Positions 1-10,903 are shown, counted from the first letter of the stretch. The stretch is 39,344 bases of DNA from Nemertoderma westbladi (GCA_032718475.1 JAUCBJ010006645.1:1-39344); one strand, 5' to 3'. Made by a program: numbers and translations. Notes: generated by a model not told the origin, from the sequence alone.

Positions 1-135
1 TACGGTACGGTACGGTACGGTACGGTACGGTACGGTACGGTACGGTACGGTACGGTACGGTACGGTACGGTACGGTACGGTACGGTACGGTACGGTACGG
101 TACGGTACGGTACGGTACGGTGCGGTACGGTACGG
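1..135. repeat. (TACGG)n pentanucleotide satellite
   Basis: Twenty-seven head-to-tail TACGG units start at the first base; only one unit is altered (TGCGG at 121-125). The array runs off the left edge, so its full length is unknown. It is not one of the common animal telomere repeats (TTAGGG, TTAGG). An array at a sequence end often marks an assembly break. Confidence 0.95.
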
Positions 136-1630
136 TTTCACTCATCGCTCCGTTCGTTCGTGTAGGCCTAAATATTAACACTAAAGGTACAGGTACAAAG
201 GTAGGATAAAGGTACAATATACACATTATAATATGTTGGTTTATTGTTCAATTTCGGGATTACTTAACAAGATGTATAATATATATATATACTGTATAAA
301 AGTATATTATAGGCCATTTTTATATTATTTGTATTTGTTCACGATTCACGAACATTTTCGCTATTGTATATCAAATTTCTAGAACTATGTTCTAGACCTC
401 TTTATGTGACAAAAAATTCTGGAACATTTTTATAAACCAGCAAACATGTGCCAGAACAACAATTTAAAAATAACAAAAAGACTAGCTTGTATTCACTTTG
501 AACTAATTTCAAAAAATGTAATTGTTAGTGTAGTAATCCCAATCCAATATACGAGAATAACCGAGAATATGCAATGAATGCAATAAATTACATGATTATG
601 AGAGTAACAACCGGAGATGACTTACGGTATGGCTATAGCGTGCGTGATGGTATGACATGGTTACAAAGCCATCTAAAAGGTCTGAACGCATATTAGAATG
701 TTAAATATGTATCAGCAGAACGAACAATGATGCAATAACCTTCAGTGGGAATGCAATAATACAGTAAGGACAATGCATTTGGTTATTCGTTACTATAGAA
801 GGGGAAATACCGGTAATAATACGTGTAACCTATATTGAGAGTAGTCAGATGTTGGTGCCAATTTATTGCGGTATATAAGATTATGTTTTAGGAATATATA
901 ATATTATGGTTTTGTTCAGAAATGGAAAAAATGAGAAAGCGCGTCACCGGGGGTTGAACCAGCGCTATACGTACTGTATTATATCTTTAATTAATAATAT
1001 AACATATTATAACAAAATATTGCATCTTTAATTACAGTTGCATTAACAGCTCAACTCCAATTTATTTATGTTTTATGAAACTAGTTTATTCAATGGGTGC
1101 ATTTCTACAATAAATATCACCTCTCTCTCTATTGTGTTACTATCTCTCTCCTTACTATATGTAACTTATATTGTATTATTGGTGATTACGCTACTTCGCA
1201 CCGTCAGTGGCGGATCTAGGAATTTATGAAGGGGGGGGGGGGGGGGGGGGGCACTTTACACATAGTCCTCTCATATCATGCCCCCCCCCTATTCAATTCA
1301 ATTAAATTAAATTTTAATGTAGCTCTTCTAAAGGTCTAGATTACTGCATGAGATACAAATTAATATAGGAGTACTTACGACAATAGACATAATTAAACCA
1401 GTGTTATGGAATGGAGAGATCATTATAGTCCAGGAGAAATGGGGTCGAACCATAAAGTAGGATACGGACGCAATTTTTTGGATTAAATTATACTATGGGG
1501 GCAGAGTAACACAAAACGGGCCATAACAACTTCTGAGACCTTGAGCAATTTTTTTTATGCAACTTTCTATTTGAGAGTTAACATTACATTTTAAACTCTA
1601 TTTCAGCAATAGTTTTACGTACATAGTCGT
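136..1630. other. AT-rich intergenic flank
   Basis: I see no coding segment. The stretch has AT-rich simple sequence and a 21-bp G run at 1231-1251. Just before the run, at 1206-1220, is CAGTGGCGGATCTAG, which resembles a hAT-type terminal repeat, but I found no partner end nearby. Short AGAAC/TTCT palindromes lie near 380-460. The last five bases (1626-1630, GTCGT) are the left target duplication of the LTR element. Confidence 0.6.
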
Positions 1631-2835
1631 TGTTCGCGCTTTCAGACCTTTGGCAGTTTAATCCGCCAAATTAAGATGTCTTCTAGATATTAAATCGCTT
1701 TTTAGCCTATGACAAGTATTTGATTCACTACACTAGTCGAAACCAATCTGTGCGCGATCATTCACCCGCTGGATATTCCCGGGAGATTGGGTTCGACGGT
1801 TTAATTTTATTGCTATGTAAGCCTAATGTATTATTCGACTGACAGTATTATATAATCTCTGACAATATTATTCACCTTCGGGAATATTAACAGTTCCTTT
1901 AGGACGTGGCGCTTTATCTATATAAACAGAGTTATGACTTAAACTACTCACAACGATATGGCTTAATTATAATTCACATATATGGCGCATTCTTTAGGAA
2001 ATGCTTCTTTAACAGACTCACTCATACACAATGCTGCACAATACTGCACACTAATCTGCCAATCTTCACTGATTTTAGTCACATATAAAAGGAACACAGA
2101 CTGACTCATGTAGGGTCTATCAAATAACATTAGATTCACTTCAAACCACTTTAACATAAGTCACAATCGTTATTGGTAACCTTTCTCTCTTACCTTCGGT
2201 ATATCAAGAATATTGGGTTTCGGGGTTATTTCTCGTTATTCCAATATAATAATTCATCAACAAATATAATGAATAACCGACAACAAATAGCAGTATACAG
2301 TATCGATTGAGCAGGTAATTTTAGCAGTTTCAGCAGTTATACGTCAGTTATTAAAAGCCGTGTGGTACGGTGTGTCAAATGCGTTAAAGGATATATGTCC
2401 TTATAATTAAACCTACTAGTGTTGAGCTAAAAAGCAGAAAGCATAAAACACTACAAAGCCGTTCTTTCGTGGCTTTGAAAAACTCGTGACTACTACTCTA
2501 TACGAGGATACCAACTACCCTTATTCCACGAAGCTCCCGTTCAACACAGAGAAAGAGCAGTGAGATAGGAAAATTTCAGTTCAGTAGCTCTGTGATAGGT
2601 CAAAATCAAGGCTAACTCAAATTCTATTGGGAGATACAAAAACAAGGCTATGACGCAACCTTCCTAGGCTGGTTGGCTGATTAAACAGAGCCCAGATACC
2701 TGCGTACAGCAAATCAGCCAATAAGCTGGTAGCTTGCACTATTTTAGCTATAGATCCCCTTGAGAGTATTCTAGCGACCGGGGGGGAACTGGCCAACAAG
2801 GCAAACGAATCAGTTATCCCACAAAAGCTTTTACA
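1631..2835 (-). repeat. 3' LTR of BEL/Pao element
   Basis: This is a 1,205-bp direct repeat of 16265-17470. By line-by-line comparison the copies differ by one substitution (G at 2169, A at 16804) and one single-T length difference near 1676/16311. A minus-strand AATAAA sits at 1811-1806. The adjoining bases 2836-2843 form the polypurine tract. Small ORFs inside the LTR occur identically in both copies and have no coding support. Confidence 0.97.
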
Positions 2836-2843
2836 CCGCTCCC
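2836..2843 (-). promoter_or_regulatory. Polypurine tract of BEL/Pao element
   Basis: On the minus strand the eight bases directly upstream of the 3' LTR read GGGAGCGG, all purines. This is the expected place for the plus-strand priming site of reverse transcription. Confidence 0.7.
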
Positions 2844-3936
2844 AGAAAATGGGATTTAAGTCTATAAAATATACAAAATCACAGTTTCTAATATACATAA
2901 ATACTCTAAACAGTTAGTCTTTCTTGCGCGGACGGCGTTTACGCAGTTTTTAAAGCTAGCAAGAGTCATTTTCTCTTTGGGGGAAGCCACTTTACTAGGA
3001 GGGCCATAACTCCTGGGTGAAGGGTGCAATATGATTGCATTAAAAGGTTTGGGTTTACGGTCGGTGTCTCGTCCATTTCGATATGCTTCTCCTCGAGCTG
3101 ATTTTCCTCCGCTTGTCATGGGATACGTTCGTCCAAAACTCTCGCAGAGAATAGGGTTTTCTAAGCTTGATATCTTCTTTGAGATTCGAGGTTTCCCAAT
3201 CGAACTGAGATAAGGCCAATTTGTTTATCGATTGGACTTACTGTTGTAACTTACGTTTATCTGAACAAACGCAGGTTTCTTTTTGATCTTTATAGAATAG
3301 CGTTTAACTCGTTTCGTACAACGCTCTCCTTCACCTTGATGAAGGGTTGTATCGCGTTAAACGGGACGACCATACGGTTGGATAGTGATATTAGGTGTCT
3401 GCGTCATAATCCAGCTAGGTAAGATGGGCGGCTAGCTAGAAATCACTGTCGGAGTGTTACCGATTAATTGTTAGGGTAGCACTAGATCTTGAACAGTGAA
3501 TACCGTCCGCGAGGATCCGCGACACCACCAGGATCGCAGGTCTGAGGTCCAACTAAGGAATGAGGAGGTTTGACCGAGTATTCCGGGACTCTGATCGTAG
3601 GTTTACTCTAGGATCGTTAGAGCCGAGTGAGCATAGGTGATACGTCAAACAAGTTTCGCTCGAAACTCCAGTAAATATAACGAACACAACTGTGTTTAAC
3701 ACAACGTTTCCGTGGATGTTTATGTCTTTCCGTTTATTGGCTGGGTCTAGGGCATTTACCGTAATAATACCAAAGACGCACGTCTGGTAGGGGAAACGCG
3801 GATGATATTTATTTGTTGTTACAATGCTTCTATCAAGAATTCCAAATATATGTTGGAGTTACCGCGTTTATTTGTTTCTTTAATGTCTTTTCTTTCGAGC
3901 CGATTTCGAATAGAATTTTCGCATTCGAATTTCAGT

Positions 3937-4269
3937 TTATGGTTCCGACTCCGCTGGGCAGGATATATAGTCGACATAGTCCGTATTGTGTAAATTGATA
4001 GAATGACCAGTAGTTAAGAAGCCCATATACGTACCATTACGCTGCGTATATCGAGCAGCGAATTTTCTATAGTCCAACTCTCGCGAGAGCTGCACTTGGG
4101 ACATTGTCGGTTCGATATAACGACCATCGTCCTCTGCAGCAGTTGGACTAACGTCGCCGCGTATTAAGCTATCAACAAACGCTTGTAAAAGTAGAGTATA
4201 TCGCTCCCCGATACCAAGACCATCTTCTATCAACTCCGTCATGTCTGCTATATATGAGTTTATCCACAT
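3937..4269 (-). CDS. Small ORF in the 3' tail of the LTR element, unknown
   Basis: This 110-codon ORF starts at ATG in the sense orientation of the retrotransposon, downstream of integrase. In-frame stops lie a few codons upstream of the ATG, so it does not extend. The product is acidic at its N-terminus, lacks cysteine motifs, a signal peptide or a hydrophobic segment, and I recognise no family. It could be an accessory ORF, a remnant of a captured sequence or chance. Its position between pol and the 3' LTR, where some LTR elements carry an extra gene, is the only reason to list it. Confidence 0.2.
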   Translation of the reverse strand: MWINSYIADMTELIEDGLGIGERYTLLLQAFVDSLIRGDVSPTAAEDDGRYIEPTMSQVQLSRELDYRKFAARYTQRNGTYMGFLTTGHSINLHNTDYVDYISCPAESEP

Positions 4270-5070
4270 TATAAGGAGTTTATATTTAGGCTAGCGAGCG
4301 TCGCTGCCTACTCCAATTAACCCCCGGACAGTACGAGATCCTCAGCGCCGATGTGTCGTCGCCGCTGTACTTTCGCCAACGACGTAGCCGCACAACGACA
4401 ACGACAACCGGCACAAGTCACTCGACTGTCCGTCCCAAAGGCTTAGATGTACTTCAGGTTTTCCTTGGAGAGTTAGGTTACTTTTACGATTGCGACTAGC
4501 TACTGTAAACACACCTTAGCAGTAACATTCACCTATAAACTCACAAATACCACACACACAACTTGTCACAAATTAGACACATTCGGGCCATTTGTCCGTT
4601 AGTCAATGCCTTCCAGAATGTCACTGTATTATTATGTATCCTTGGATACTAGTGCACTATTTATTCCCTATGCTATTCAATGGGACAAGCTTTCTATTGT
4701 TCTTTTAACTCAATTCTAATTCTAGCGTGGTTGTTGCTATGGTGACATTATGCAAAGCTAGCGGTAGAATTAGGGTAATTCCAATGCATACAGATCTGGG
4801 ATGTTATTTAATAGTATTCTTTAATAGTCAATGTTCTGTTTTATACATGACTTTATGAATTTTATCGGCTATTGACTATGTTTGGGAGACTTTCACACAC
4901 TCATACGCATGATAAGATAAATCTCCGCTCCCTTGATCTATTAATTAATGGAATTTTGGGAACTTTATAAATTGCGTAAAAATGGCAATTTATTAAATTC
5001 ATTAAAAGGCATGAATTTAAATTGATTCCCTGAAATTTTATTATTTGATAATTAAATGGACATATTTGGA

Positions 5071-5350
5071 TTCCAGAACATGTCTGGGGACACAAGATCC
5101 TTAATTCTATGACAATTGTCTTTTTAAGAATATCGGTAAATGCTACGATATCTTAATTGACTAGAATTATTGAAGGATCTGAATTTTACAGATTTTGATT
5201 TATTAGATTTTGCAAATATTAATTAATTAATATTTGAGATGGGCACCGATTTATTCCAGAACTTGTCTGGGGACGTTAACCACTGATTCTAGAATTTGTC
5301 TTTCAAGTATATCGGTGGGTGCCGCGATATCTTAATCGACTAGAATTACA
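5071..5350. repeat. Direct repeat in 3' tail (two copies of about 97 bp)
   Basis: Copies at 5071-5168 and 5254-5350 both begin with TTCCAGAAC and share blocks such as GTCTGGGGAC and GATATCTTAAT. The offset is 183 bp. They are clearly diverged from each other, so the duplication is older than the LTR pair. Confidence 0.75.
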
Positions 5351-5893
5351 GATGGTCAAAGGGTTTAACAGATTTATTTTGCGTTATACGCTACTGTTAA
5401 AGGGACATCACGCTACTATATGTATTATTTAATATACGGTATGAGAGCAATATCGCACGAAGCAATGTCAGTGTGAAGAGGCAAGTCGTTTCCAAGGTCT
5501 ACCCAGAGCTTGGTTTAGCCGAGACACGAGGATCTGAACTTTGCATTCCTAATACTCTGCCTACCAATAATACTTAAATATAGTAGTGGCTTTATTGTAC
5601 TTTAATAAGTACGGACATTTCATCTTACTGTAGTTACGTATTTATAATAGAATACGGGCAGTAAGGAAAGAGAAAAAATAATTATTTCTTCGCCGTCTCA
5701 CTAAATATAATATAAGTAATTACGTACGTAATAAACACGAACATATTGCACTATTCTACAAAATAATCGCTAAATAATATTCTACTAAATTAAATAAAAC
5801 GATTATAATAAAATTACATAGTAATACATACATAAATATAAAAATAATAAAATAATATAAAATAATAGAGTCACACGCCCACTCCGAACGATA

Positions 5894-7321
5894 TTAAGTT
5901 GGGGAGTCCCTAGATGTCGGTTGGATTAGGGAAGTGGTCGTGGGAAGAGTTTCTTGCCTTCCATAGTTTCCGGAGAGCTCTCTGTCTCTTTCCAGTAAAC
6001 ATAAACGACCCACTGGGCGATTGAGCTGTTGAGTCTCAAAGACTATCCCTGGTTTCTTAAAGTTCCGCCGCATGACGACGAGCTCTACTGATCGCACCAA
6101 ACCATCGCTCGAGATATAAGTCTCGATGATTCGTCCTGTTTGCCATCGCTTACGTGGGAGATCGGGGTCCACAATAAGCACCATGTCTCCAGCGCTGACG
6201 TTTTCTTGCTGCGCAAACCACTTAGTTCGAAGTTGTAGAGTGGGCAGGTAATGTTTCTCGAAATGGTCAGCGAAACGACGGGATAGCAACTGCATAAGTT
6301 GCCAGGTTCGACGGCAGTACTCGTCTCCGTCTGTGATCTCCGATCGTGGGAGCATGGCTACGGGTTTCTTCAGTAGAAAGTGCGCGGGTGTTAGCGCTTC
6401 CAGGGAATCAGGATTTGAAGAGACTGGCATAAGCGGTCTTTCGTTGAGATAGGCGGCGATTTCCTCCATTAACGTCCGCAATAGTTCGTCGGTGAGATAA
6501 GCGCGACAAGGTACAATAAAATGGAACGCAGTCTTCACGCTCCTAATCAATCTCTCCCAACTTCCTCCCCACCAAGGGGCGTCGGCGGCGTTGAAGGTCC
6601 AGCTAGACGCTGTTATCCTTAGCTGATCGTCCACCTGTCTTTTGTTCCAGTCCTTTACGTAAGCTTGAATTTCGTTGTTGGCGCCAATGAAGTTCGTTCC
6701 CTTATCCGATCTCATCGTGTTACTGGTTCCGAAGCGAGCGATCTGTCGTCGTAAACTCAACACGAAGCTGTTGGTGGATAGATCGTTTACCATATCGAGA
6801 TGGATAGCTCTACAAGTCATACAAACGAAGATGACACACCATCTCTTGACTATAGTCCGGGCACGATATACTTCAATAGGGCCAAATAAATCCACACCGG
6901 TATTAGTAAAGGGTGGTTCATAGAAGCTTACTCTTTCCCTAGGTAATTCTGCCTCTCGCTGTGTTAAAGGCCTACTGAATGCTTTCCTACAGGGTATGCA
7001 GTTCCTAAGAACTTGGTTCAGAGCACTACGGGGTTTATAAAAATAGTAGCGAGTTCGGATTTCGCTCAGAACTCGTTCTCTACCAGCATGGTACAGTTTG
7101 CTATGAACATCTACAATTATCTTGATTTGTATGTCAAGATTTCTAATGAGGATGGGAAACTTAGTGTCAAAGGATAATGGGGCGTTGGTCAGCCTACCTC
7201 CAACACGTATTAACCCATCTATCATGGTACTAGAGAAGCGATCCCTTAAGCGCATCTGCGGATTTCTTAACAACAGGAAATACTTATCGGAATCCTCATA
7301 GCATTGTAGGAGTCTCAGCAT
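5894..7321 (-). CDS. BEL/Pao integrase segment of pol
   Basis: This 475-codon open segment encodes the DNA-joining enzyme that inserts the element copy into chromosomes. An HHCC zinc-binding region is visible (H73, H78, C108, C111). The core carries the catalytic triad D144 (GVDLFGP), D206 (RSDKGTNF) and E256 (GGSWERLI), with 49 residues between the last two. The region around residues 375-430 resembles the DUF5641 domain that follows the BEL/Pao integrase core. All catalytic residues are present and there is no internal stop. The segment is in the same frame as the RT/RNase H segment, separated only by the TAG at 7322-7324, and its first codon is an ATG directly after that stop. It could therefore be made by stop-codon read-through, by reinitiation, or not at all if the TAG is a mutation. 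Confidence 0.93.
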   Translation of the reverse strand: MLRLLQCYEDSDKYFLLLRNPQMRLRDRFSSTMIDGLIRVGGRLTNAPLSFDTKFPILIRNLDIQIKIIVDVHSKLYHAGRERVLSEIRTRYYFYKPRSALNQVLRNCIPCRKAFSRPLTQREAELPRERVSFYEPPFTNTGVDLFGPIEVYRARTIVKRWCVIFVCMTCRAIHLDMVNDLSTNSFVLSLRRQIARFGTSNTMRSDKGTNFIGANNEIQAYVKDWNKRQVDDQLRITASSWTFNAADAPWWGGSWERLIRSVKTAFHFIVPCRAYLTDELLRTLMEEIAAYLNERPLMPVSSNPDSLEALTPAHFLLKKPVAMLPRSEITDGDEYCRRTWQLMQLLSRRFADHFEKHYLPTLQLRTKWFAQQENVSAGDMVLIVDPDLPRKRWQTGRIIETYISSDGLVRSVELVVMRRNFKKPGIVFETQQLNRPVGRLCLLERDRELSGNYGRQETLPTTTSLIQPTSRDSPT

Positions 7322-7324
7322 CTA
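7322..7324 (-). other. In-frame TAG between RNase H and integrase
   Basis: The stop is flanked by open reading in one continuous frame, and the following codon is ATG. The upstream linker and the downstream zinc-binding domain follow in the usual BEL/Pao order without loss of sequence. The TAG is therefore either a recent nonsense mutation or a read-through site. The bases after it (ATG CTG) do not match the well-known tobamovirus-type read-through context. Confidence 0.9.
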
Positions 7325-10300
7325 TTTGTTGGTTTCATCATGCTCCTGGTAACTGATCTTCTCCTTTAGAAACCTGTCGGATATCTTGTATTTGGGGAGA
7401 TCTTTAACAACATGGACTCGTGCAGATGTTGATGGAGCATCATCACTATTGGTCTTTGTCCCGGAGTAACGATGATGAAAACATCGTTTCAAATAGGTAA
7501 CAGCTTTACAGAGCCGATTCCAGGAACTGTAGTGACGTATCGCTCTCTGCAAGAGAGGTGAGAGTCCTTGCGAGATATCTGGTATTCCAGATTTCCAATC
7601 CTTGTCACGGATTTCCAAGACTTCTTTAGTCGTGGCGGTGGGTTTCTGATCCAAAGCATCATCTCCGGAAGTAAATAATACAGATAGATCAACCGCAGGT
7701 TTAAACAACTTCGATTTACTCGCTCGAGTTTTGGGTTTAACTTTCTCCGCTCCCTTGGCCTGTCTGATCTCTGCTGTTGTGAGATGGGGAGGCCATTCTT
7801 CTTCTTCTCTGTAGAGAAAGTCGGGTCCTCCTAACCATTCGGGAGTATTTACCAATTCCTTTGGAGTCGCTCCTCGGGAAGCGATGTCTGCTGGGTTAAT
7901 CGTTCCGGGGCAATGTCTCCATTGGTCCATCGTCGTGCGACTAAGTATGATGGCTACCCTGTTGGTAACGAAGACGCTGAACTGACAGACTTCATTGGTT
8001 ATATACTCTAACACGAGTAAAGCGTCGGTCCAATAGACAGTTTTCTCTAATGTATAGTCAATCTGTTCGGTTACATTCCGGCCGATGGCTGTAGCGTATA
8101 GAGCCGCTTTTAACTCTGCTCGAGGAACTTTCAACTTGTTGTTGATTAATGCCTTAGAAGTAACCAAGGCGACTTTGATTCCATCCGGAGTTTCCACTCT
8201 TAGGTAGGCTACTATACCGATTCCCATATCGCTGGCGTCTCCAAACACATGGAGTTGATAGGAATACGTAGGGAGAACATGACCAAAATATGAACGGGAA
8301 ATTATAAAATCCTCGATAACTGGCAGAGAATCTTCCCATTTCATCCACTGCTTCAATAATTCCCCCTTAAGTGGATCGTCCCATGAGTGGTTTTCAAGCC
8401 ACATTTGCTGTACCAAACTACGAGCAATCAATATAACTGGGCTAATAAATCCCAATGGATCGAAATAAGTGCTCAGTATACTTAAGCAAATCCGTTTGGT
8501 TCGAACTGGATTATCTCGCTGTTTTAGCTGGAAAAACAGGATATCTCGCTCTGTGTCCCATTTCAAGCCGAGTGTCTTGGTCTCTGGCAGATCATCTTTG
8601 ATCAAATCGAGATCTTTCGCTCCTCGATCTTCCGCAGGGATCGACTCCAGAAACTCACGGGAGTTGCTGGTGAATTTGGTTAATCGAAATCCACCTCTTT
8701 TTAAGCACTCTACCGTTCCCTTAGCGACCTCAATGGCTTCCTCAACTGATGGGAGGGACTTCAGATTGTTGTCCATGTATATGTCTCTCTTGATGTTGTC
8801 GATCACTTCCTTAGAGAATGCCTCTCGGTTGTCCTCTGCAGTAGTACGCACTACCGAACAGGCGTTGGAAGGGCTTGAGATTATCCCAAAGGCCTGGATG
8901 GTCATCCAGTACTCCACCGGTTTCTGGTTGAGGTCTCCTTCGGGCCACCACAAAAATCGTAGACTATCTCGATCCCTATCTAACACCTTGACTTGTAAGA
9001 ACATGCCTTCTATATCGGAGGCGAAAGCAATCGAATATTGTCTCAATCTTAAAAGAATTCCCAACAAAGATTGAAGCAAGTTGGGTCCGGGTAACAATTC
9101 AGAGTTAAGGGATTGACCCATGTAAAGAGCGGAGCCATCAAACACTACTCTCACTTCGTGTGGCTTACCGGGTTTAGGAACGTAATGGTGAGTTAAGTAA
9201 TACGTTCTTTCAGTCACAGGTGTTTCTTCCGGTACTCTCTCCGCGTATCCCTTACTAATAAATTTCTCCAGCTGTGTTTGATACATTGCTTTAGCTGAAG
9301 AATTAGCCGTAAGGCGTCGATGGAGTTGCGCGATTCTTTTTTCCGCCAAAGGTCTGTTATTGATGAACTTCGGTTCTCTCTTGCGAAAAGGTAAACCGAC
9401 TTCGTACCTTCCTTGATCTTTGAGGAAACGTGTAGTTGTCTCTTGGATCTGCTTGGCCCTTTCCTCTTCCACCGACAAGGCTTTATCGTAGGAATTGGGC
9501 TCTACCGCCTCTTGCGTAAAGAATCGTACAGCATGTTCATCTCGAGTCTTGGCATTGCAATGCTCAATGACGTCATTTAACTCGTCGTTATAAGCTTCTC
9601 GTTCAGATGGATAGAGAAGTTGACATAAGTTAACTTGGTTTTGCCAAGCCTCGTTTTCCTTAAGGAGATCGATGGTATTCTCCTCATCAAAAAGCTGGTG
9701 AACGTCGTCGTTATCTGAGGAGTATGGAATTCCCTCAGTTGAATCGTCTCCCTCACTAGCATCATCTTCCCATTCACTCACCTGGCAGACTCTCTCTTGC
9801 TGTAGTCTTTCTCTGAGTGTTCTACGGGAAGGGCCAGTAAAGTACCAACCTACTCTAGTTCTTACCGCATAGGTCTGTAGGGGCTGCGGTTGAGCAGGCC
9901 GTTTCTCTAATGTCTCCAGCGCCTCATGCGCGTTTTGGCCGATGAGTATTTGCACTCCAGGATAATCAGTCTGGAATCGAGGTATGTTAAGATGTTGGAT
10001 GCTCTCATCCTCGTCCCAATTATAAAGGTCTGCTTGAGTAGTAGCGAAGTTCTTTATAGCCACCATTTTCACTGACCTTATGCTATGTTCTCCTAGTTCG
10101 TCTTGTGGGGTGGACAACGCTCCTACATAATAATCCGCTGTGATTGTAGATTTCCAAACTTGCATAATGCCTGACATGTTGAGCTTAGTTTGGAACTTGG
10201 GCTGTCCAGCAAATATATCTTCGGCTAGCTCTTTGTCGATGAATGTTCCTGTGCTGCCGGAGTCTAGGAGGGCGTTCACTACATAACTCCTCTTAGGTCC

Positions 10301-10900
10301 GTGAACCCTTACTTGCACCACAGGAAACTCTCGGATCCCTACATTGGAAGATGGCTCTTTCCAAGATGGTTGTCGTTCAGAAGTAGTTAGAGTGAAGTCG
10401 TTGTCTATATCCTTTTCATAGGTGAGTGCTTGATACACTGCGGTATTTATCATGTAACAGGATTCGTTTTCGTCGGAGAACTCGTCTGTATAGAATCCTT
10501 CCATCTCAGATTGATCAGTGTCGTTCACATCACTGAATTGGACATGTAGCTCGGAATCACTTACCTGATTCGGACTATTTCGATCGAATTCAGCGTGCAA
10601 CAAGATATGATGTTTCGCACCACACTTTGCACACCTTATGTCAGAGAAACAGGTTCGCCGTTGGTGTCCTTGTCTGAGGCAATTATAACATAACCGCTTA
10701 TCCCACATGACTTCGCGTCTCTCCGTTAATGATTTCTTTAGAAATTCATCACACCTATTCAAATGGTGGGTCCCGTCACACAGTGCACATTTTGGTTTGA
10801 TGTTACTTACCTTATTCTGAGTCACATTGTGTACACTTGCCTTTTCTTCGGGCTTTCTCACCTGAATTCTCTTGGGAGACGTGGGAGGAGTTTTTCTTAC
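7322..10900 (-). CDS. BEL/Pao pol: zinc knuckles, protease, RT, RNase H
   Basis: The open segment runs from the codon after the TAG at 10901-10903 to the TAG at 7322-7324. Residue numbers count from the GTG at 10861; no ATG lies near the start, so it was probably made as part of a polyprotein. In order there are nucleocapsid-type zinc knuckles (CYNCLRQGHQRRTC near 58-71, with Cys/His clusters at 25-37 and 77-89), a pepsin-like protease motif (LLDSGST, 198-204), reverse transcriptase (motif A ASDIEGMF at about 614-621; motif C YMDN at 695-698), and RNase H with D875, E916, D946 and D992. Motif C has Asn where most active RTs have the second Asp of YxDD. The linker after RNase H leads in frame to the integrase zinc domain. 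The shadow ORFs in other frames are not genes. Confidence 0.93.
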   Translation of the reverse strand, partial: VRKTPPTSPKRIQVRKPEEKASVHNVTQNKVSNIKPKCALCDGTHHLNRCDEFLKKSLTERREVMWDKRLCYNCLRQGHQRRTCFSDIRCAKCGAKHHILLHAEFDRNSPNQVSDSELHVQFSDVNDTDQSEMEGFYTDEFSDENESCYMINTAVYQALTYEKDIDNDFTLTTSERQPSWKEPSSNVGIREFPVVQVRVHGPKRSYVVNALLDSGSTGTFIDKELAEDIFAGQPKFQTKLNMSGIMQVWKSTITADYYVGALSTPQDELGEHSIRSVKMVAIKNFATTQADLYNWDEDESIQHLNIPRFQTDYPGVQILIGQNAHEALETLEKRPAQPQPLQTYAVRTRVGWYFTGPSRRTLRERLQQERVCQVSEWEDDASEGDDSTEGIPYSSDNDDVHQLFDEENTIDLLKENEAWQNQVNLCQLLYPSEREAYNDELNDVIEHCNAKTRDEHAVRFFTQEAVEPNSYDKALSVEEERAKQIQETTTRFLKDQGRYEVGLPFRKREPKFINNRPLAEKRIAQLHRRLTANSSAKAMYQTQLEKFISKGYAERVPEETPVTERTYYLTHHYVPKPGKPHEVRVVFDGSALYMGQSLNSELLPGPNLLQSLLGILLRLRQYSIAFASDIEGMFLQVKVLDRDRDSLRFLWWPEGDLNQKPVEYWMTIQAFGIISSPSNACSVVRTTAEDNREAFSKEVIDNIKRDIYMDNNLKSLPSVEEAIEVAKGTVECLKRGGFRLTKFTSNSREFLESIPAEDRGAKDLDLIKDDLPETKTLGLKWDTERDILFFQLKQRDNPVRTKRICLSILSTYFDPLGFISPVILIARSLVQQMWLENHSWDDPLKGELLKQWMKWEDSLPVIEDFIISRSYFGHVLPTYSYQLHVFGDASDMGIGIVAYLRVETPDGIKVALVTSKALINNKLKVPRAELKAALYATAIGRNVTEQIDYTLEKTVYWTDALLVLEYITNEVCQFSVFVTNRVAIILSRTTMDQWRHCPGTINPADIASRGATPKELVNTPEWLGGPDFLYREEEEWPPHLTTAEIRQAKGAEKVKPKTRASKSKLFKPAVDLSVLFTSGDDALDQKPTATTKEVLEIRDKDWKSGIPDISQGLSPLLQRAIRHYSSWNRLCKAVTYLKRCFHHRYSGTKTNSDDAPSTSARVHVVKDLPKYKISDRFLKEKISYQEHDETNK

Positions 10901-10903
10901 CTA
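10901..10903 (-). other. In-frame TAG between capsid and zinc-knuckle regions
   Basis: This amber stop lies in a frame that stays open on both sides, splitting Gag in front of its zinc knuckles. The 13 codons after it lead to a GTG and then the pol segment; there is no nearby ATG. A split in front of the nucleocapsid knuckles is not the usual Gag/Pol border, which favours mutation over a designed read-through site. Confidence 0.85.

Larger units (their letters stand above)
2844..5893 (-). other. Long 3' noncoding tail of BEL/Pao element
   Basis: About 3 kb separates the integrase stop from the polypurine tract. No envelope-like ORF with a signal peptide or membrane segment is visible. The only sizeable minus-strand ORF is the 110-codon frame at 3937-4269. 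A GC-richer patch lies around 4290-4450. A direct repeat of about 97 bp (5071-5168 and 5254-5350, offset 183) occurs near the integrase end, and 5680-5880 is very AT-rich. Confidence 0.6.

Noticed and set aside
1206-1251. hAT terminal repeat CAGTGGCGGATCTAG beside a G run
   Set aside because: No inverted partner or target duplication is visible nearby, so no element can be drawn.
1906-2157. ORFs of 60 and 64 codons, repeated at 16541-16792
   Set aside because: They lie on both strands inside the LTR and recur because the LTR is duplicated; no coding signs.
5450-5580. tRNA-like GTTCAGATCC block on the minus strand
   Set aside because: I could not pair an acceptor stem or anticodon arm around it.
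8469-9074. 201-codon plus-strand ORF
   Set aside because: It lies entirely antisense to the reverse transcriptase coding segment, which has clear motifs.
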